A DNA stretch of 58,261 bases from Nostoc sp. UCD121 (lineage in GTDB: Bacteria > Cyanobacteriota > Cyanobacteriia > Cyanobacteriales > Nostocaceae), in contig NZ_JACKZS010000024.1 in NCBI RefSeq assembly GCF_014222285.1, forward strand, positions 1 to 58,261. The letters run 5' to 3'. Shown here in pieces: positions 33,090 to 42,583 of this stretch. How positions within the stretch are numbered: position 1 is the stretch's first letter; the number at the start of each line of letters is the position of its first letter. The notes below the pieces were generated by a model. That model ran no database searches and was not told the origin of the DNA. It saw nothing but the letters and a program-made list of their open reading frames with translations. Both the position numbers and the translations under genes were made by a program.

Positions 33090-34085
33090 TTACGGGTATT
33101 CGTGAGAAACAAAGGGTATTTCTATGACTTCACCTTCAGTTTCTCCCACTTTAACTTTTAAGCCGACACCACCAGCTTTGGTGCGAATGTAACCTAGTCC
33201 AAAATAACCATCAGCCGTTTCTGTGTAACTGGTAAGTTTGCCGACCTTTTCATCTCCCACTGCGATCGCACTTCCAACTGACGCAGGGGCACTGAGCCGG
33301 ATACCCAAAAGGTGTTGTTTTACACCTTTATATGTATTTAACCGAGCAATGGTTTCTTGCCCAATATAGCAACCTTTAGTAAAAGAAATTGTCTGCCACA
33401 AACCAACTTCCAGAGGATTGTAATCATCTGTGAGTTCAGCATCTGGGGCGGGGCGGCCTTGTAAGATTCGTAAGGCATCCCAGGCGCGATCGCTCATTTC
33501 TATCGCCCCAGCTTCTAACAATTTGTTCCACACTGTTGTTTTGTCAGTATAGGGGAAAGTGAAGGTGTATCCGGGAGCCGCTAACCCGCTACCCACAGCA
33601 ATCCGTACTCCCTCAGCCGGAGCGATCGTGTATACTTGGTGATTACCGTAAGGTTGGCCGATGAGTTCGCCAATACCCAATTTTTCTAAAACAGCGTCGC
33701 TTCCTGGGCCAATGAGGCTGAAGGTGTTGGTGTATTCTGTGATATCAGATAATTCCACCTTGTCGGCATAGAAAATATATTTATCCAGCCATTCCATGAG
33801 ATATTGGCGGCGGTTGGGTGAAACTAGCAGGATTACCGCATCTTCTCTAACATAGGCGGTTGCTAAATCAATTGTTCTCGCTGTAGAAGTGACGAAAACC
33901 GTATCACAACCTTGTCCAGGCTTGAGTATCTGGAAATTGTTAGTACTTTGGTTGTGTAAGAAATTGAGGCGATCGTCACCAGATACTTTGATACGTCCCC
34001 AGGCGGTGCGATCGCATATTGCAACCCCAAATTTGGCAGCTTGGATTGCTGCTGCGTCTTTATCGTCAAGTGTAGATGTTGGCAT
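33090..34085 (-). CDS. ygfZ: YgfZ/GcvT-family folate-binding protein
   Basis: A 331-residue protein of the YgfZ (IBA57-like) family, which supports repair or assembly of iron-sulfur enzymes using folate. The diagnostic motif KGCYIGQE is at 237-244, with the catalytic-type Cys239. The N-terminal GcvT fold opens with GRIKVSGDDRLNFLHNQSTN. The C-terminal barrel ends in GLGYIRTKAG. It is convergent with the DUF5331 gene, with five bases between the stop codons. The nearby [2Fe-2S] protein on the other strand is a possible functional link but nothing in the sequence proves it. Confidence 0.88.
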   Translation of the reverse strand: MPTSTLDDKDAAAIQAAKFGVAICDRTAWGRIKVSGDDRLNFLHNQSTNNFQILKPGQGCDTVFVTSTARTIDLATAYVREDAVILLVSPNRRQYLMEWLDKYIFYADKVELSDITEYTNTFSLIGPGSDAVLEKLGIGELIGQPYGNHQVYTIAPAEGVRIAVGSGLAAPGYTFTFPYTDKTTVWNKLLEAGAIEMSDRAWDALRILQGRPAPDAELTDDYNPLEVGLWQTISFTKGCYIGQETIARLNTYKGVKQHLLGIRLSAPASVGSAIAVGDEKVGKLTSYTETADGYFGLGYIRTKAGGVGLKVKVGETEGEVIEIPFVSHEYP

Positions 34086-34246
34086 GGTGATGAGAAGTTG
34101 CCCTGTTTGAATGTTGTTGCACTGGAAATCTTAGCAAATAAGGGTTTCCGGCTTCAATGGTGAAGGGATGAAAGGAATTATGCTGATAGCGATCGTTTAA
34201 ATTACGAACTCTTAACGCGAAGTACATTAGGATATCTTGTGCCAAC

Positions 34247-35767
34247 CTATGAACTGTAAACAAGAGGTTGATAATTAGATATGCGATGTTTGACAACAAG
34301 CCGCTCTGTATCTACACTTCCTCTGGAAATATACTTTTTCAGCAACTTACCGACGATCGAAATACCTTGCTCAATCTCCTCTGGTGAGAGACAAAAAGTT
34401 AGACGCATCGCCGGATAACCTTGCTTATCAGGGAAAAATGCCGAACCGCACGCCAGGTAAACATTTTCTGCAAAAGCTTCGTTACGAATTGTCCCAATCG
34501 GAATATCATCTGGTAACTGTACCCAGAGAAATAATCCTCCCGTGGGAACTGTCCACCGGATCTCTTCAGGGAAATAACGCTCTAAAGCTTGCAGCATTAT
34601 ATTACGACTTTGCAGATTATCTGTGCGAAGTCGGCTGAGGTGACGGCGGTAATGTCCTGAAGCGAGATATTCGCTAACTATTGTTTGCGAAATACTGGAT
34701 GTGTGCAAGTCATGGAGCAACTTCCGCTCAATAATTGCTTGATAATGCTTACCTGTAACTACCATATAGCCCACTCGTAAACCAGGCATTAAAGTTTTAG
34801 AAAAGGTGCTTAAATAAGTTACCAAATTATTTTTATCTAAAGCTTTAATTGGCGCTGGCACAGCATCAAAATTTATTCCTTCATAAGCATTATCTTCCAA
34901 AATAGGGCACTCATATTTTTCTGCTAATGCTAGTAATTGTTGACGATGATTTTGTGTTGTCGTCAATCCTGTTGGATTGTGAAAAGTACTAATCGTATAA
35001 ATTAATTTCGGGCGGTGGCTGCGGAGATATTGCTCTAATAAATCTAAATTCATTCCCTCCGCAGTCATGGGAATACCAATAATCTTGGCTCCTAAGTTTT
35101 CTAAAATAGAAATTGCACCATAATAAGTGGGAGCTTCCACAATCACCCAATCACCAGGTTGTACATAATAATTCATCGCTAATGACAACCCTTGCTGAGA
35201 GCCATTAGTAATAATTAAATCTTCTGGAAAAACCTCTAATCCTTGATGTACTAACATCTGAGCAATTTGTCTACACAGAGTTAGTTGTCCTTGAGGCATT
35301 TCATGAGGAAAGAAAATATCAGCATCATCTTGTCTTAGCGCTCGTCTGGCAATGAGGTTAATATCTTTTGGTGGACGAGGATAACCGTAGCCAAAATTAA
35401 TTATTCCTGGCTGTGTTTGTGCTTGCACCAGTGGAGTATACATTTCATAAAAAGAACACTTTCCTGGCTTTGTAATTATGACATTTTGGGCTGGAGCGAA
35501 TTTAGATTCTAGGTTAGTGCTTTTAAGAGAAATGCTGCTGACAAAATATCCTGAACCTTGACGAGCAGAAACAATCCCATCTGCTTCTAAAACGTTATAT
35601 GCTTCAATAACCGTGAGTTTATTAACTTGTAAGCTTTCTGCCAGAGAGCGGATAGAAGGGAGGCGATCGCCACTTTTGAGCGCGCCAGATTTAATCAGAT
35701 GACTGATGCGATCGCTGATCTGTAAATAAATCGGTTTGGGTGATTGCCGTTCTAATAAAATGTTCAT
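34247..35767 (-). CDS. MocR-type regulator: GntR HTH fused to class I aminotransferase
   Basis: A 506-residue fusion. Residues 10-77 are a GntR winged helix (PIYLQISDRISHLIKSGALK ... LPSIRSLAESLQVNKLTVIEAYNVLEADG). Residues about 115-500 are a PLP-dependent aminotransferase domain with the Schiff-base lysine K324 in STFSKTLMPGLR and the NPTG block (HNPTGLTT). MocR proteins use PLP or amino compounds as signals to control neighbouring genes. ATG 35767 is chosen because it begins at the HTH; the frame also extends to 35830. An 11-bp inverted repeat in the upstream gap is a likely operator. The divergent neighbour at 35984 is a small hypothetical gene. Confidence 0.88.
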   Translation of the reverse strand: MNILLERQSPKPIYLQISDRISHLIKSGALKSGDRLPSIRSLAESLQVNKLTVIEAYNVLEADGIVSARQGSGYFVSSISLKSTNLESKFAPAQNVIITKPGKCSFYEMYTPLVQAQTQPGIINFGYGYPRPPKDINLIARRALRQDDADIFFPHEMPQGQLTLCRQIAQMLVHQGLEVFPEDLIITNGSQQGLSLAMNYYVQPGDWVIVEAPTYYGAISILENLGAKIIGIPMTAEGMNLDLLEQYLRSHRPKLIYTISTFHNPTGLTTTQNHRQQLLALAEKYECPILEDNAYEGINFDAVPAPIKALDKNNLVTYLSTFSKTLMPGLRVGYMVVTGKHYQAIIERKLLHDLHTSSISQTIVSEYLASGHYRRHLSRLRTDNLQSRNIMLQALERYFPEEIRWTVPTGGLFLWVQLPDDIPIGTIRNEAFAENVYLACGSAFFPDKQGYPAMRLTFCLSPEEIEQGISIVGKLLKKYISRGSVDTERLVVKHRISNYQPLVYSS

Positions 35768-35836
35768 TTTGGCGCACTCGTCAATGACTAAATAATCATC
35801 AATACTGGCAATATAAACTATTTCTACCAACTTTAC

Positions 35837-35917
35837 CTAGTACAGTTGAGAGTTTTTTTACTATACCAGTTGTAATGCGCCTTAACTGTACTAGATCAAA
35901 TTGTCCAAAACTGTACC
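35837..35917. promoter_or_regulatory. Inverted repeat CTAGTACAGTT ... AACTGTACTAG, MocR operator candidate
   Basis: Perfect 11-bp arms at 35837-35847 and 35884-35894, with a third half-site AACTGTACC at 35909-35917. They lie in the 216-bp gap between the MocR-type gene and the divergent small gene, where autoregulation is common. The identity of the binding protein is inferred from position. Confidence 0.55.
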
Positions 35918-35983
35918 TTCTCAGTTGAAAAGTATTACGTGAAAGTAAAAGTAATAGTTCACTGTTTATCAGGTGCTTTCACT

Positions 35984-36199
35984 ATGAATAAATTTAATTT
36001 TTTGTTAAATTTACAAAAATATTGGCAACATTTTGTCATCTGGATGGCTAGTGGTTCTGACCTTCAAGTGTGGCACGAATCAGACTGGCGTGGTCATATT
36101 TCTTCTTGGCACGCCTACGATCCGATGACAGGACGCTCTGCCTGTTTTGGTTCTGAAGAAGAAATGCGAATTTGGATTGACAAGTGCTATTACAGATAA
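35984..36199 (+). CDS. Small conserved hypothetical protein
   Basis: A 71-residue soluble protein rich in Trp and His (WMASGSDLQVWHESDWRGHI, SSWHAYDPMTGRSACFGSE, WIDKCYYR). I recognise it only as a type of small cyanobacterial hypothetical protein. ATG 35984 is preferred because AGGTG lies about eight bases upstream; a GTG at 35939 would add 15 residues. It is divergent from the MocR-type regulator and its promoter region carries the inverted repeat described separately, so it may be a target. Confidence 0.65.
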   Translation: MNKFNFLLNLQKYWQHFVIWMASGSDLQVWHESDWRGHISSWHAYDPMTGRSACFGSEEEMRIWIDKCYYR

Positions 36200-36224
36200 A
36201 ATCTTTTGTCAATCAATCTTATAC

Positions 36225-36265
36225 TTTGCGTCCTTTGCGTCCTTTGCGTCCTTTGCAGTTCGTTC
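36225..36265 (-). repeat. 9-bp tandem repeat (TTTGCGTCC x3) of the AACGAACC family
   Basis: Three TTTGCGTCC units are followed by TTTGCAGTTCGTTC, which is the reverse complement of the AACGAACC-type dispersed repeat. It sits after the small gene at 35984-36199. Confidence 0.8.
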
Positions 36266-36296
36266 TCTTATCCCTGAAAATTAATGGAACAGACTA

Positions 36297-37883
36297 CTAG
36301 GAGACTTTACCAAAGCCGCCTCCTCCAGGAGTTTCTATCACAAAAACATCTCCAGGTTTCATTTCTACTGTTGCTGTACTGTCTAAATTTTCTTCAATTC
36401 CATTCTGACGTTGTATCCAGTTGCGTCCAACAATTCCGACTTGTCCACCATTTAATCCAAAGGGAGGAATAACTCGATGTCCAGAAAGAATATTAGCTGT
36501 CATAGGTTCTAAAAAACGGATGCGGCGGACAACTCCATTACCACCTGAATATTTTCCTTTTCCACCACTATCGGGACGTAGGCTAAAGCTTTCTAAAAGA
36601 ACAGGATAGCGGGTTTCTAAAACTTCTGGATCAGTCAATCGAGAATTAGTCATGTGAGAATGAACACCATCAGTTCCATCAAAATCAATTCCTGCTCCAG
36701 AGCCGCCGCAGATAGTTTCGTAATATTGATATTGCTCATTACCAAAAGTAAAATTATTCATCGTTCCTTGAGAAGCAGCCATCACACCCAAAGCGCCATA
36801 TAAAGCATCAACAATTGTTTGAGAGGTTTCTACATTACCCGCTACTACTGCTGCTGGATAAGTTGGGTTCAGCATACAGCCGACTGGGATAATAATTTCT
36901 AGAGGGTTAAGACACCCGGCATTCAGAGGAATATTATCATCAACCAGAGTTCGAAAAACATACAATACTGCTGCTTGAGTTACAGCTTTCGGAGCATTGA
37001 AATTACTATTTAGTTGCTCAGAAGTTCCAGTAAAATCAATAGTAGCACTGCGGCTTTCTTGATGAATTTTCACTTTTACTTTAATTGTTGCCCCATTATC
37101 CATCTTATAACTAAATGAGCCATCTTTGAGAAGGTTGATAGCCTTTCTGACTGACTCCTCAGCATTAGCTTGTACAAACTTCATATAAGCTTGAACAGTT
37201 TCAATTCCATATTGTGAAACCATTTTATAAAGTTCTTTTCCTCCCCGTTCATTTGCGGCAATTTGTGCTTTGAAATCAGCAATATTTTGTCCAGGGTTAC
37301 GAGCAGGATAAATATGATTTGAAAGATGCTGTCTTACTGCGGCTTCTCGGAAATTGCCATCTTCAACCAAGAGAAAATTATCAAAAAGAATTCCTTCTTC
37401 TTCTACTGTGGTGCTGTGAGGAGGCATTGAACCGGGGGTAATTCCACCGATATCTGCTTGGTGTCCACGAGAAGCAACAAAAAATAGGGGCATCGGGCAT
37501 TGGGCATGGGGCATTGGGTATGGATTATTTTCACTACTTTCCAAAAAAACAGGGGTAATTGCAGTGACATCAGGAAGGTGGGTTCCACCGTTATAGGGGT
37601 TATTAGATAGATAGACATTGCCTGGTTTTAGGGTGCCGCCTTTATCGTTAATTAAACTGCGAACACTTTCACTCATAGAACCTAAATGTACGGGAATATG
37701 AGGAGCATTTGCTACTAATAATCCCGATGAGTCAAAAATAGCGCAGGAAAAATCTAGCCTTTCTTTGATATTCACAGATGTAGCCGTGTTTTGTAAAACA
37801 ATCCCCATTTGTTCAGCGATAAATTGATAGAGATTCTTGAATATTTCTAAACGGATGGGATCGGGTTTAGTTGTTGTGTACAT
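36297..37883 (-). CDS. Hydantoinase B/oxoprolinase family protein
   Basis: A 528-residue HyuB-type subunit. It contains the family blocks FVASRGHQADIGGITPGSMP, ISNNPYNGGTHLPD-like YLSNNPYNGGTHLPDV (about 97-112), FGNEQYQYYETICGGSGAG, and the C-terminal GGGGFGK. HyuA/HyuB complexes open five-membered rings such as hydantoins, or 5-oxoproline to glutamate with ATP. Between LESSEN and FFVASRG about 12 residues (PYPMPHAQCPMP) are read from a 7-bp repeat and look like an insertion. The HyuA gene is upstream on the same strand, separated by a GNAT gene on the opposite strand. Confidence 0.88.
   Translation of the reverse strand: MYTTTKPDPIRLEIFKNLYQFIAEQMGIVLQNTATSVNIKERLDFSCAIFDSSGLLVANAPHIPVHLGSMSESVRSLINDKGGTLKPGNVYLSNNPYNGGTHLPDVTAITPVFLESSENNPYPMPHAQCPMPLFFVASRGHQADIGGITPGSMPPHSTTVEEEGILFDNFLLVEDGNFREAAVRQHLSNHIYPARNPGQNIADFKAQIAANERGGKELYKMVSQYGIETVQAYMKFVQANAEESVRKAINLLKDGSFSYKMDNGATIKVKVKIHQESRSATIDFTGTSEQLNSNFNAPKAVTQAAVLYVFRTLVDDNIPLNAGCLNPLEIIIPVGCMLNPTYPAAVVAGNVETSQTIVDALYGALGVMAASQGTMNNFTFGNEQYQYYETICGGSGAGIDFDGTDGVHSHMTNSRLTDPEVLETRYPVLLESFSLRPDSGGKGKYSGGNGVVRRIRFLEPMTANILSGHRVIPPFGLNGGQVGIVGRNWIQRQNGIEENLDSTATVEMKPGDVFVIETPGGGGFGKVS
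37488..37522. repeat. 7-bp short tandem repeat inside the hyuB coding sequence
   Basis: Four GGGCATN heptamers (last base C, T, G, T) and one GGGTATG lie within the HyuB reading frame. Being 35 bp of repeat, they change frame unless flanks compensate, and here the frame is preserved. Translated on the minus strand they give the PYPMPHAQCPMP segment. Confidence 0.92.
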
Positions 37884-37922
37884 ATTTGACTCCTATTATT
37901 TGCTAAGATTATCTACTAAAGT

Positions 37923-37943
37923 GATTAAAGTAGTTCAAGGAAG
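37923..37943 (+). other. Start region of the GNAT frame without ATG/GTG/TTG
   Basis: The stop TAA at 37926-37928 is followed by AGT AGT TCA AGG AAG and then ATT CGT. AAGGAAG is ribosome-binding-like but lies directly against ATT 37944, so spacing is poor for that codon. Confidence 0.5.
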
Positions 37944-38420
37944 ATTCGTTCTGCTACACCTGATGATGTATTACTAATTTTTTCCTTTATCCAAAAAAAG
38001 TCTGAATTTGATAGAAACATTGGTGCTTATTCTGGTGTACTTAAAGTTACTGAGGAAAAAATACGTAAAACGATTTTTGGAACAGTACCTTTCTCTTATG
38101 TTTTATTTGCAGAAACCTCAAAGTGTGTGGTTGGGTTTGCTTTATATGGATTTAGATACTCATCTTTTGTAGGGCAACCGAGTATCTGGCTTGATGATTT
38201 GTATGTGGACGAAGATATGAGAAGTCAGGGAGCAGGAACCGCGTTAATGAGTTATTTAGCTCAAGTAGCAAAGAACAATGACTGTACCCATCTCGCTTGG
38301 AATGCTGATGTTCGCAACAGTCGCGGGCTTAGTTTCTATGATAGGCTAGGTGCAAAGGTTACGGAGCAAAAAGGTAATCGCTGTTTCTTAACCTGGACAC
38401 CACAAATACTTGCTGTATAA
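37944..38420 (+). CDS. GNAT N-acetyltransferase lacking a standard start codon
   Basis: The frame encodes a nearly full-length GNAT protein of about 158 residues: IRSATPDDVLLIFSFIQKKS at the N-terminus, then FAETSKCVVGFALYGF, LDDLYVDEDMRSQGAGTALM (acetyl-CoA loop) and WNADVRNSRGLSFYDRLGA. The family normally starts right at the IRSATPDD block, but no ATG, GTG or TTG precedes it before the stop at 37926; only ATT 37944 is in place, right after AAGGAAG. The first conventional start is GTG 38127, which would remove half the domain. Either a rare ATT start is used or the start has been lost. It lies between hyuB and hyuA on the opposite strand. Confidence 0.6.
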   Translation: MRSATPDDVLLIFSFIQKKSEFDRNIGAYSGVLKVTEEKIRKTIFGTVPFSYVLFAETSKCVVGFALYGFRYSSFVGQPSIWLDDLYVDEDMRSQGAGTALMSYLAQVAKNNDCTHLAWNADVRNSRGLSFYDRLGAKVTEQKGNRCFLTWTPQILAV

Positions 38421-38425
38421 GCAGT

Positions 38426-40516
38426 TTATAGGCGCTGTAAAATTAAATAATTACATTCAGTTAATCTTGCTTGCCAATGAGGTTCCACTACAATTGTGCT
38501 AATTTTTTCGACAACGATCGCAGGCCCATTAATACTATCTTCTGGTTGTAAATCTTCCCGTCGGTAAACAGGTGTATCATGCCATCTATCAGCAGTAAAC
38601 ATCCTTACTACCTCAACGGCTTCGGGGACTTCAGCTAGATAACGTGTACGAGTAATTAAGGGTTCTTCAGGAGTCTCCATTTTCTGAATTACTTCTACAG
38701 AGGCTGATTCAACAATTAAAGTTTTCTCTAATTGAATAAAACCATAACGTGATTTATGTTCATTCTCAAATTTTTGCCGCATCAATACCACATCATCGGC
38801 AAAGGTAACGGTTAAAGTAGAGTTAGTTCCTTCATATTTTAAGTTTACTTTTTTGACTATTTCTATTTGAGAATTAGCTTCATTTATTTCACTTCTAGCT
38901 TGAGTTTCTAGATATTGCATTAACTGGTGTAAGTTAGGGATTAATGGTTGAGCTAAAGGCTGTTCTACTCCCCCTTCTCTAATTGCCCTGACATCTGCTA
39001 ATCCCATTCCATAAGCGGAGAGAACACCAGCATAAGGATGTAGAAATATTTTTTTCATTCCCAAGGTATCGGCAATTAAACAAGCAACTTGTCCGCCTGC
39101 GCCGCCAAAACAACAAAGCACATATTGACTGACATCATAACCCCGTTGCAGACTTATTTTTTTAATTGCATTCGCCATATTTTCCACTGCGATCGCAATA
39201 AATCCAGCCGCTACCTGTTCGGGAGTACAATGATTGAATGTCGCGGCTTGAATATCTTGGGCTAATTGGGTAAATTGCTGAATGACAGTATCTTTATCTA
39301 AAGGTAAATTCCCATCAATTCCAAAAACCGATGGAAAATATTGTGAGTGAATTTTGCCTAACATCACATTGGCATCAGTAACCGCTAATGGCCCGCCGCG
39401 TCGGTAACAAGCAGGGCCAGGATTTGAACCAGCAGATTGAGGGCCGACACGATAACTAGAACCATCAAAATAGAGAATTGAACCGCCTCCAGCCGCAATG
39501 GTATTAATTGCTAATACGGGAACTCGCATCCGTGCCCCAGCAATTTCGGAATCTAGCTGTCGTTCATACTCTCCTTTAAAGTGGGCGACATCTGTACTTG
39601 TGCCTCCCATATCAAAGGTGATAACTGAGTCAAAACCTGCTCTTTTACTAGTTTGGACTGCGCCGACAATACCGCCAGCCGGGCCACTTAAAATGCTATC
39701 TTTGCCTTGAAATTGTTGGGCTGCAACTAAACCGCCGTCAGATTTCATAAACATTAATTTTACTCCAGGTAACTGACTCGCTATTTGGTTGACATAGCGA
39801 CGGAGAATCGGAGTTAAATAAGCATCGACTACTGTTGTATCTCCTCGGCTAACTAATTTCATTAACGGACTAACTTGATGAGATACAGAGATTTGTGTAA
39901 AGCCAATTTCTTGGGCGATTTGGGCGATTTGTTGTTCGTGCTTAGGATAGCGATCGCTGTGCATAAAAACAATAGCACAACTCCGAATTCCTGTGTTATA
40001 AATTTCTTCTAAGTCATTTCTAGCTTGTTGAATATTTACAGGGATTAATTCATTTCCATTAGCATCATAACGTTCGTCAATCTCAATTACCTGCTCATAA
40101 AGCATAGTTGGTAAAATAATATGACGAGCAAAGATGTTAGGACGGTTTTGGTAGCCAATTCTTAGCGCATCTTTAAACCCTTTGGTAATGATCAGAACAA
40201 CTCTGTCTCCTTTCCTTTCTAGCAGTGCATTTGTTGCGACTGTTGTCCCCATTTTTACCACTTCTATCGCTTCAGTAGGAATGGGTTTGTTTTTAGAAAT
40301 ATCTATGATATCCCGTATACCTTGGATAGCTGCATCTTGATATTGTTCGGGGTTTTCTGAAAGCAGTTTGTAGACTATAATCCATTGCTTTTTAGGTAGA
40401 GAAACCATTAAAAAACGTTCAGGATATTTTGAGAGCCTATCTATAATTGCCTGATTATTTGTGACGGCAACAATATCTGTGAACGTACCACCTCTATCAG
40501 CAAAAACTTTCAACAT
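38426..40516 (-). CDS. Hydantoinase A/5-oxoprolinase family protein
   Basis: A 696-residue HyuA-type ATPase subunit of the actin-like fold. The phosphate-1 loop is FADRGGTFTDIVAV (5-18), the family block MGTTVATNALLERKG follows, the second loop is FDMGGTSTDVAHF (about 300-312), and GGAGGQVA and PYAGVLSAYGMGLADVRA are present. It pairs with the HyuB gene at 36297 to make a two-subunit 5-oxoprolinase or hydantoinase, recycling pyroglutamate or related rings to amino acids. Eukaryotic oxoprolinases have both subunits in one chain. The two genes here are not contiguous because a GNAT gene on the other strand lies between. Confidence 0.88.
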   Translation of the reverse strand: MLKVFADRGGTFTDIVAVTNNQAIIDRLSKYPERFLMVSLPKKQWIIVYKLLSENPEQYQDAAIQGIRDIIDISKNKPIPTEAIEVVKMGTTVATNALLERKGDRVVLIITKGFKDALRIGYQNRPNIFARHIILPTMLYEQVIEIDERYDANGNELIPVNIQQARNDLEEIYNTGIRSCAIVFMHSDRYPKHEQQIAQIAQEIGFTQISVSHQVSPLMKLVSRGDTTVVDAYLTPILRRYVNQIASQLPGVKLMFMKSDGGLVAAQQFQGKDSILSGPAGGIVGAVQTSKRAGFDSVITFDMGGTSTDVAHFKGEYERQLDSEIAGARMRVPVLAINTIAAGGGSILYFDGSSYRVGPQSAGSNPGPACYRRGGPLAVTDANVMLGKIHSQYFPSVFGIDGNLPLDKDTVIQQFTQLAQDIQAATFNHCTPEQVAAGFIAIAVENMANAIKKISLQRGYDVSQYVLCCFGGAGGQVACLIADTLGMKKIFLHPYAGVLSAYGMGLADVRAIREGGVEQPLAQPLIPNLHQLMQYLETQARSEINEANSQIEIVKKVNLKYEGTNSTLTVTFADDVVLMRQKFENEHKSRYGFIQLEKTLIVESASVEVIQKMETPEEPLITRTRYLAEVPEAVEVVRMFTADRWHDTPVYRREDLQPEDSINGPAIVVEKISTIVVEPHWQARLTECNYLILQRL

Positions 40517-40646
40517 GATTCTGTTTTCTCAGCGCTATACAGGTAGCATAACAATAGCTTATAAAGTCTTTCTACTTCAGGTGTAGAAAAATTTTCTACA
40601 GATGTGGAATCTTTAGATATAGTCAATTAACTGGAAAACAGAAAAT

Positions 40647-42491
40647 TTAAATTGTCCACTGCCATTTATGCTGTTTTGCGTTCCATTTTACAGCTACTAT
40701 TTCTGCTGGAGGATTGATGCGATCGCCATTTTTTTCAAATTTGATAATTCCTGTAACTCCTTTTATTTCTTTTTTCCCTTCTTTGAAATATTTATTCATG
40801 TGTATCAGCAAAGATTGACTATCGGAAATATGAAATTGTTCTAAAATTCTGAATATTATTAATACTGAATCGAAAGCTGTTGCACTACGCCATGTTAATT
40901 TTCCTTCTCCCCATAATTGATCGCCTAGTTGACAAAACCTTTGTCCTAGCTGATTTTCACTATTGCAACCATTTGTTTTACTTTGCCAATGCCAAGGAAC
41001 ACAAGCTATAATTTGACACTCATTTTGATTCACCAAATTATACTGGCTTTGCTCATGAATCCAATGTAGAACATTTTCATGATAAAAAGTAGCTGAACCA
41101 GCTATTAGGCAGTTATTGATTTTTAATCTACTAATTAATCCAGCGTTGTCGAGGGAATTAGGTTCAATCCCTCCATCAGGAATGATAATTATAATATCAA
41201 CGCCATTCTGTTTAATATCTTCTAGATAAGCTTGAATCTGATAATAGTTTTCGCTGATATAACTACATTCTTTGAGAAAAATAAGCTGTTCGCTATATTG
41301 CTCTAGATATTTCTTGAGAGTATTTCTGTATGAAGTGCTATAACTACTATTTTTATTATAGATAATAGCTACTTTTTGATTATTTTTACCTGACAATTTT
41401 TCTGTTAAGTAATGAGCTAATTGTGTGGCATTTATGCTATCTTGAGTTGTCAGTCTAAAAAAGGATAGGCTTTCACCGCCAGATAGATGAGAGAGTTCAT
41501 TAGAAGTACTACTAGAGTTGACTAAAATTAGTCCATTTTGAGAATATAACTGTAGTGCTTTTTTAGTCATTTCACTTGAATAGTGACCAATAATAGAAAT
41601 CAGATTTAATTGTGGCGCTAAATTGGCTAAATTCTCTGCTGTTTGGCTATATGGTGCATAGAGATTATTAGGATCGTTGACAATTAAAATTCTTAAGGCT
41701 ATCCGACTATCAGTATTATTTAGAGTAAAAAGTTTGTCAGGTTTTATTTCATCTAAATTTATCTCTTTCTCTAGTGAAATTCTCTCAAAGCTTTGAAGAT
41801 TTATTTGAAGTTGAATTTGAGCGATTCCGCGTAAAATCTCAGATGCCACATGACCTTGATTATGGTAAAATGGCACAACTACAGCTAAAGTATAAATATT
41901 AATATTTTTCTCTTTGAAAAGAGATTTTTTGTATTCAATTAAACAGTTATTGATATAAATTAAAAATTCTGGATTACCTATGCCATATATTTCTTTTTCT
42001 TTTTTCCAAGCCCAAATGAAGCACTTTAATGCTTGATAGTAAAGTCCTTGTTGGTAAAATTTATTAGCTTGAATTTGTAACTCAACAATATCTTGATTTG
42101 GGGGATAAAGAAAAATTTGTCTACCAAAACTACCTTGAAAGTTATCATTGTTTAATTGAGGAGCAATCTGCAATTTATATCCGTTATTAGGATGAAGTAA
42201 TAAATTAATAAGCTTAACCCACTTTCCAGCTATCTGCTCTTGGTCGATTTGCATCAATTCTGCTATTCTTGGATAAATATTATTACTCAGTCTGTCTCTA
42301 ATTTGCTGGTCAGATAAATTGAATATTTGAGCTATATGTTGTCGAGAATGCCCCAATAGAGATTGACAAATGATTTCTTTGTCAAGTTCACTAATTTGCC
42401 TTTTATTTGAAGTTGTCTCTAATTTTTGAAAGAAGAGGTCAATATTAATATTTAGCTGTTCTATAACCTGTTGGCAGTTTGGACACGGCAT
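40647..42491 (-). CDS. HTH-TPR-like N-terminus fused to periplasmic-binding-protein type 1 domain (cytoplasmic)
   Basis: A 614-residue protein without a signal peptide. It begins with CPNC (3-6), then a helical DNA-binding-like region (about 33-80, LDKEIICQSLLGHSRQHIAQ with IRDRLSNNIYPRIAELM) and a TPR-like helical pair (135-190). From about residue 200 a LivK-type ligand-binding fold follows: TLAVVVPFYHNQGHVASEIL, ISIIGHYSSEMTKKAL, ILVNSSSTSNE, VAIIYNKNSSYS, and ATAFDSVLII. Such domains bind amino acids in ABC importers, but here the protein is predicted cytoplasmic, so it may be an amino-acid sensor. The gene follows the permease-kinase fusion by 92 bp and precedes hyuA. Confidence 0.7.
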   Translation of the reverse strand: MPCPNCQQVIEQLNINIDLFFQKLETTSNKRQISELDKEIICQSLLGHSRQHIAQIFNLSDQQIRDRLSNNIYPRIAELMQIDQEQIAGKWVKLINLLLHPNNGYKLQIAPQLNNDNFQGSFGRQIFLYPPNQDIVELQIQANKFYQQGLYYQALKCFIWAWKKEKEIYGIGNPEFLIYINNCLIEYKKSLFKEKNINIYTLAVVVPFYHNQGHVASEILRGIAQIQLQINLQSFERISLEKEINLDEIKPDKLFTLNNTDSRIALRILIVNDPNNLYAPYSQTAENLANLAPQLNLISIIGHYSSEMTKKALQLYSQNGLILVNSSSTSNELSHLSGGESLSFFRLTTQDSINATQLAHYLTEKLSGKNNQKVAIIYNKNSSYSTSYRNTLKKYLEQYSEQLIFLKECSYISENYYQIQAYLEDIKQNGVDIIIIIPDGGIEPNSLDNAGLISRLKINNCLIAGSATFYHENVLHWIHEQSQYNLVNQNECQIIACVPWHWQSKTNGCNSENQLGQRFCQLGDQLWGEGKLTWRSATAFDSVLIIFRILEQFHISDSQSLLIHMNKYFKEGKKEIKGVTGIIKFEKNGDRINPPAEIVAVKWNAKQHKWQWTI

Positions 42492-42583
42492 AATTATCTA
42501 TCATCCTTTTTCCAAAATGATAGTATAATTCCTAACTTTTACGATTCGATAGGTGTCGAACTAATTTCTATTCATGTTGATAA

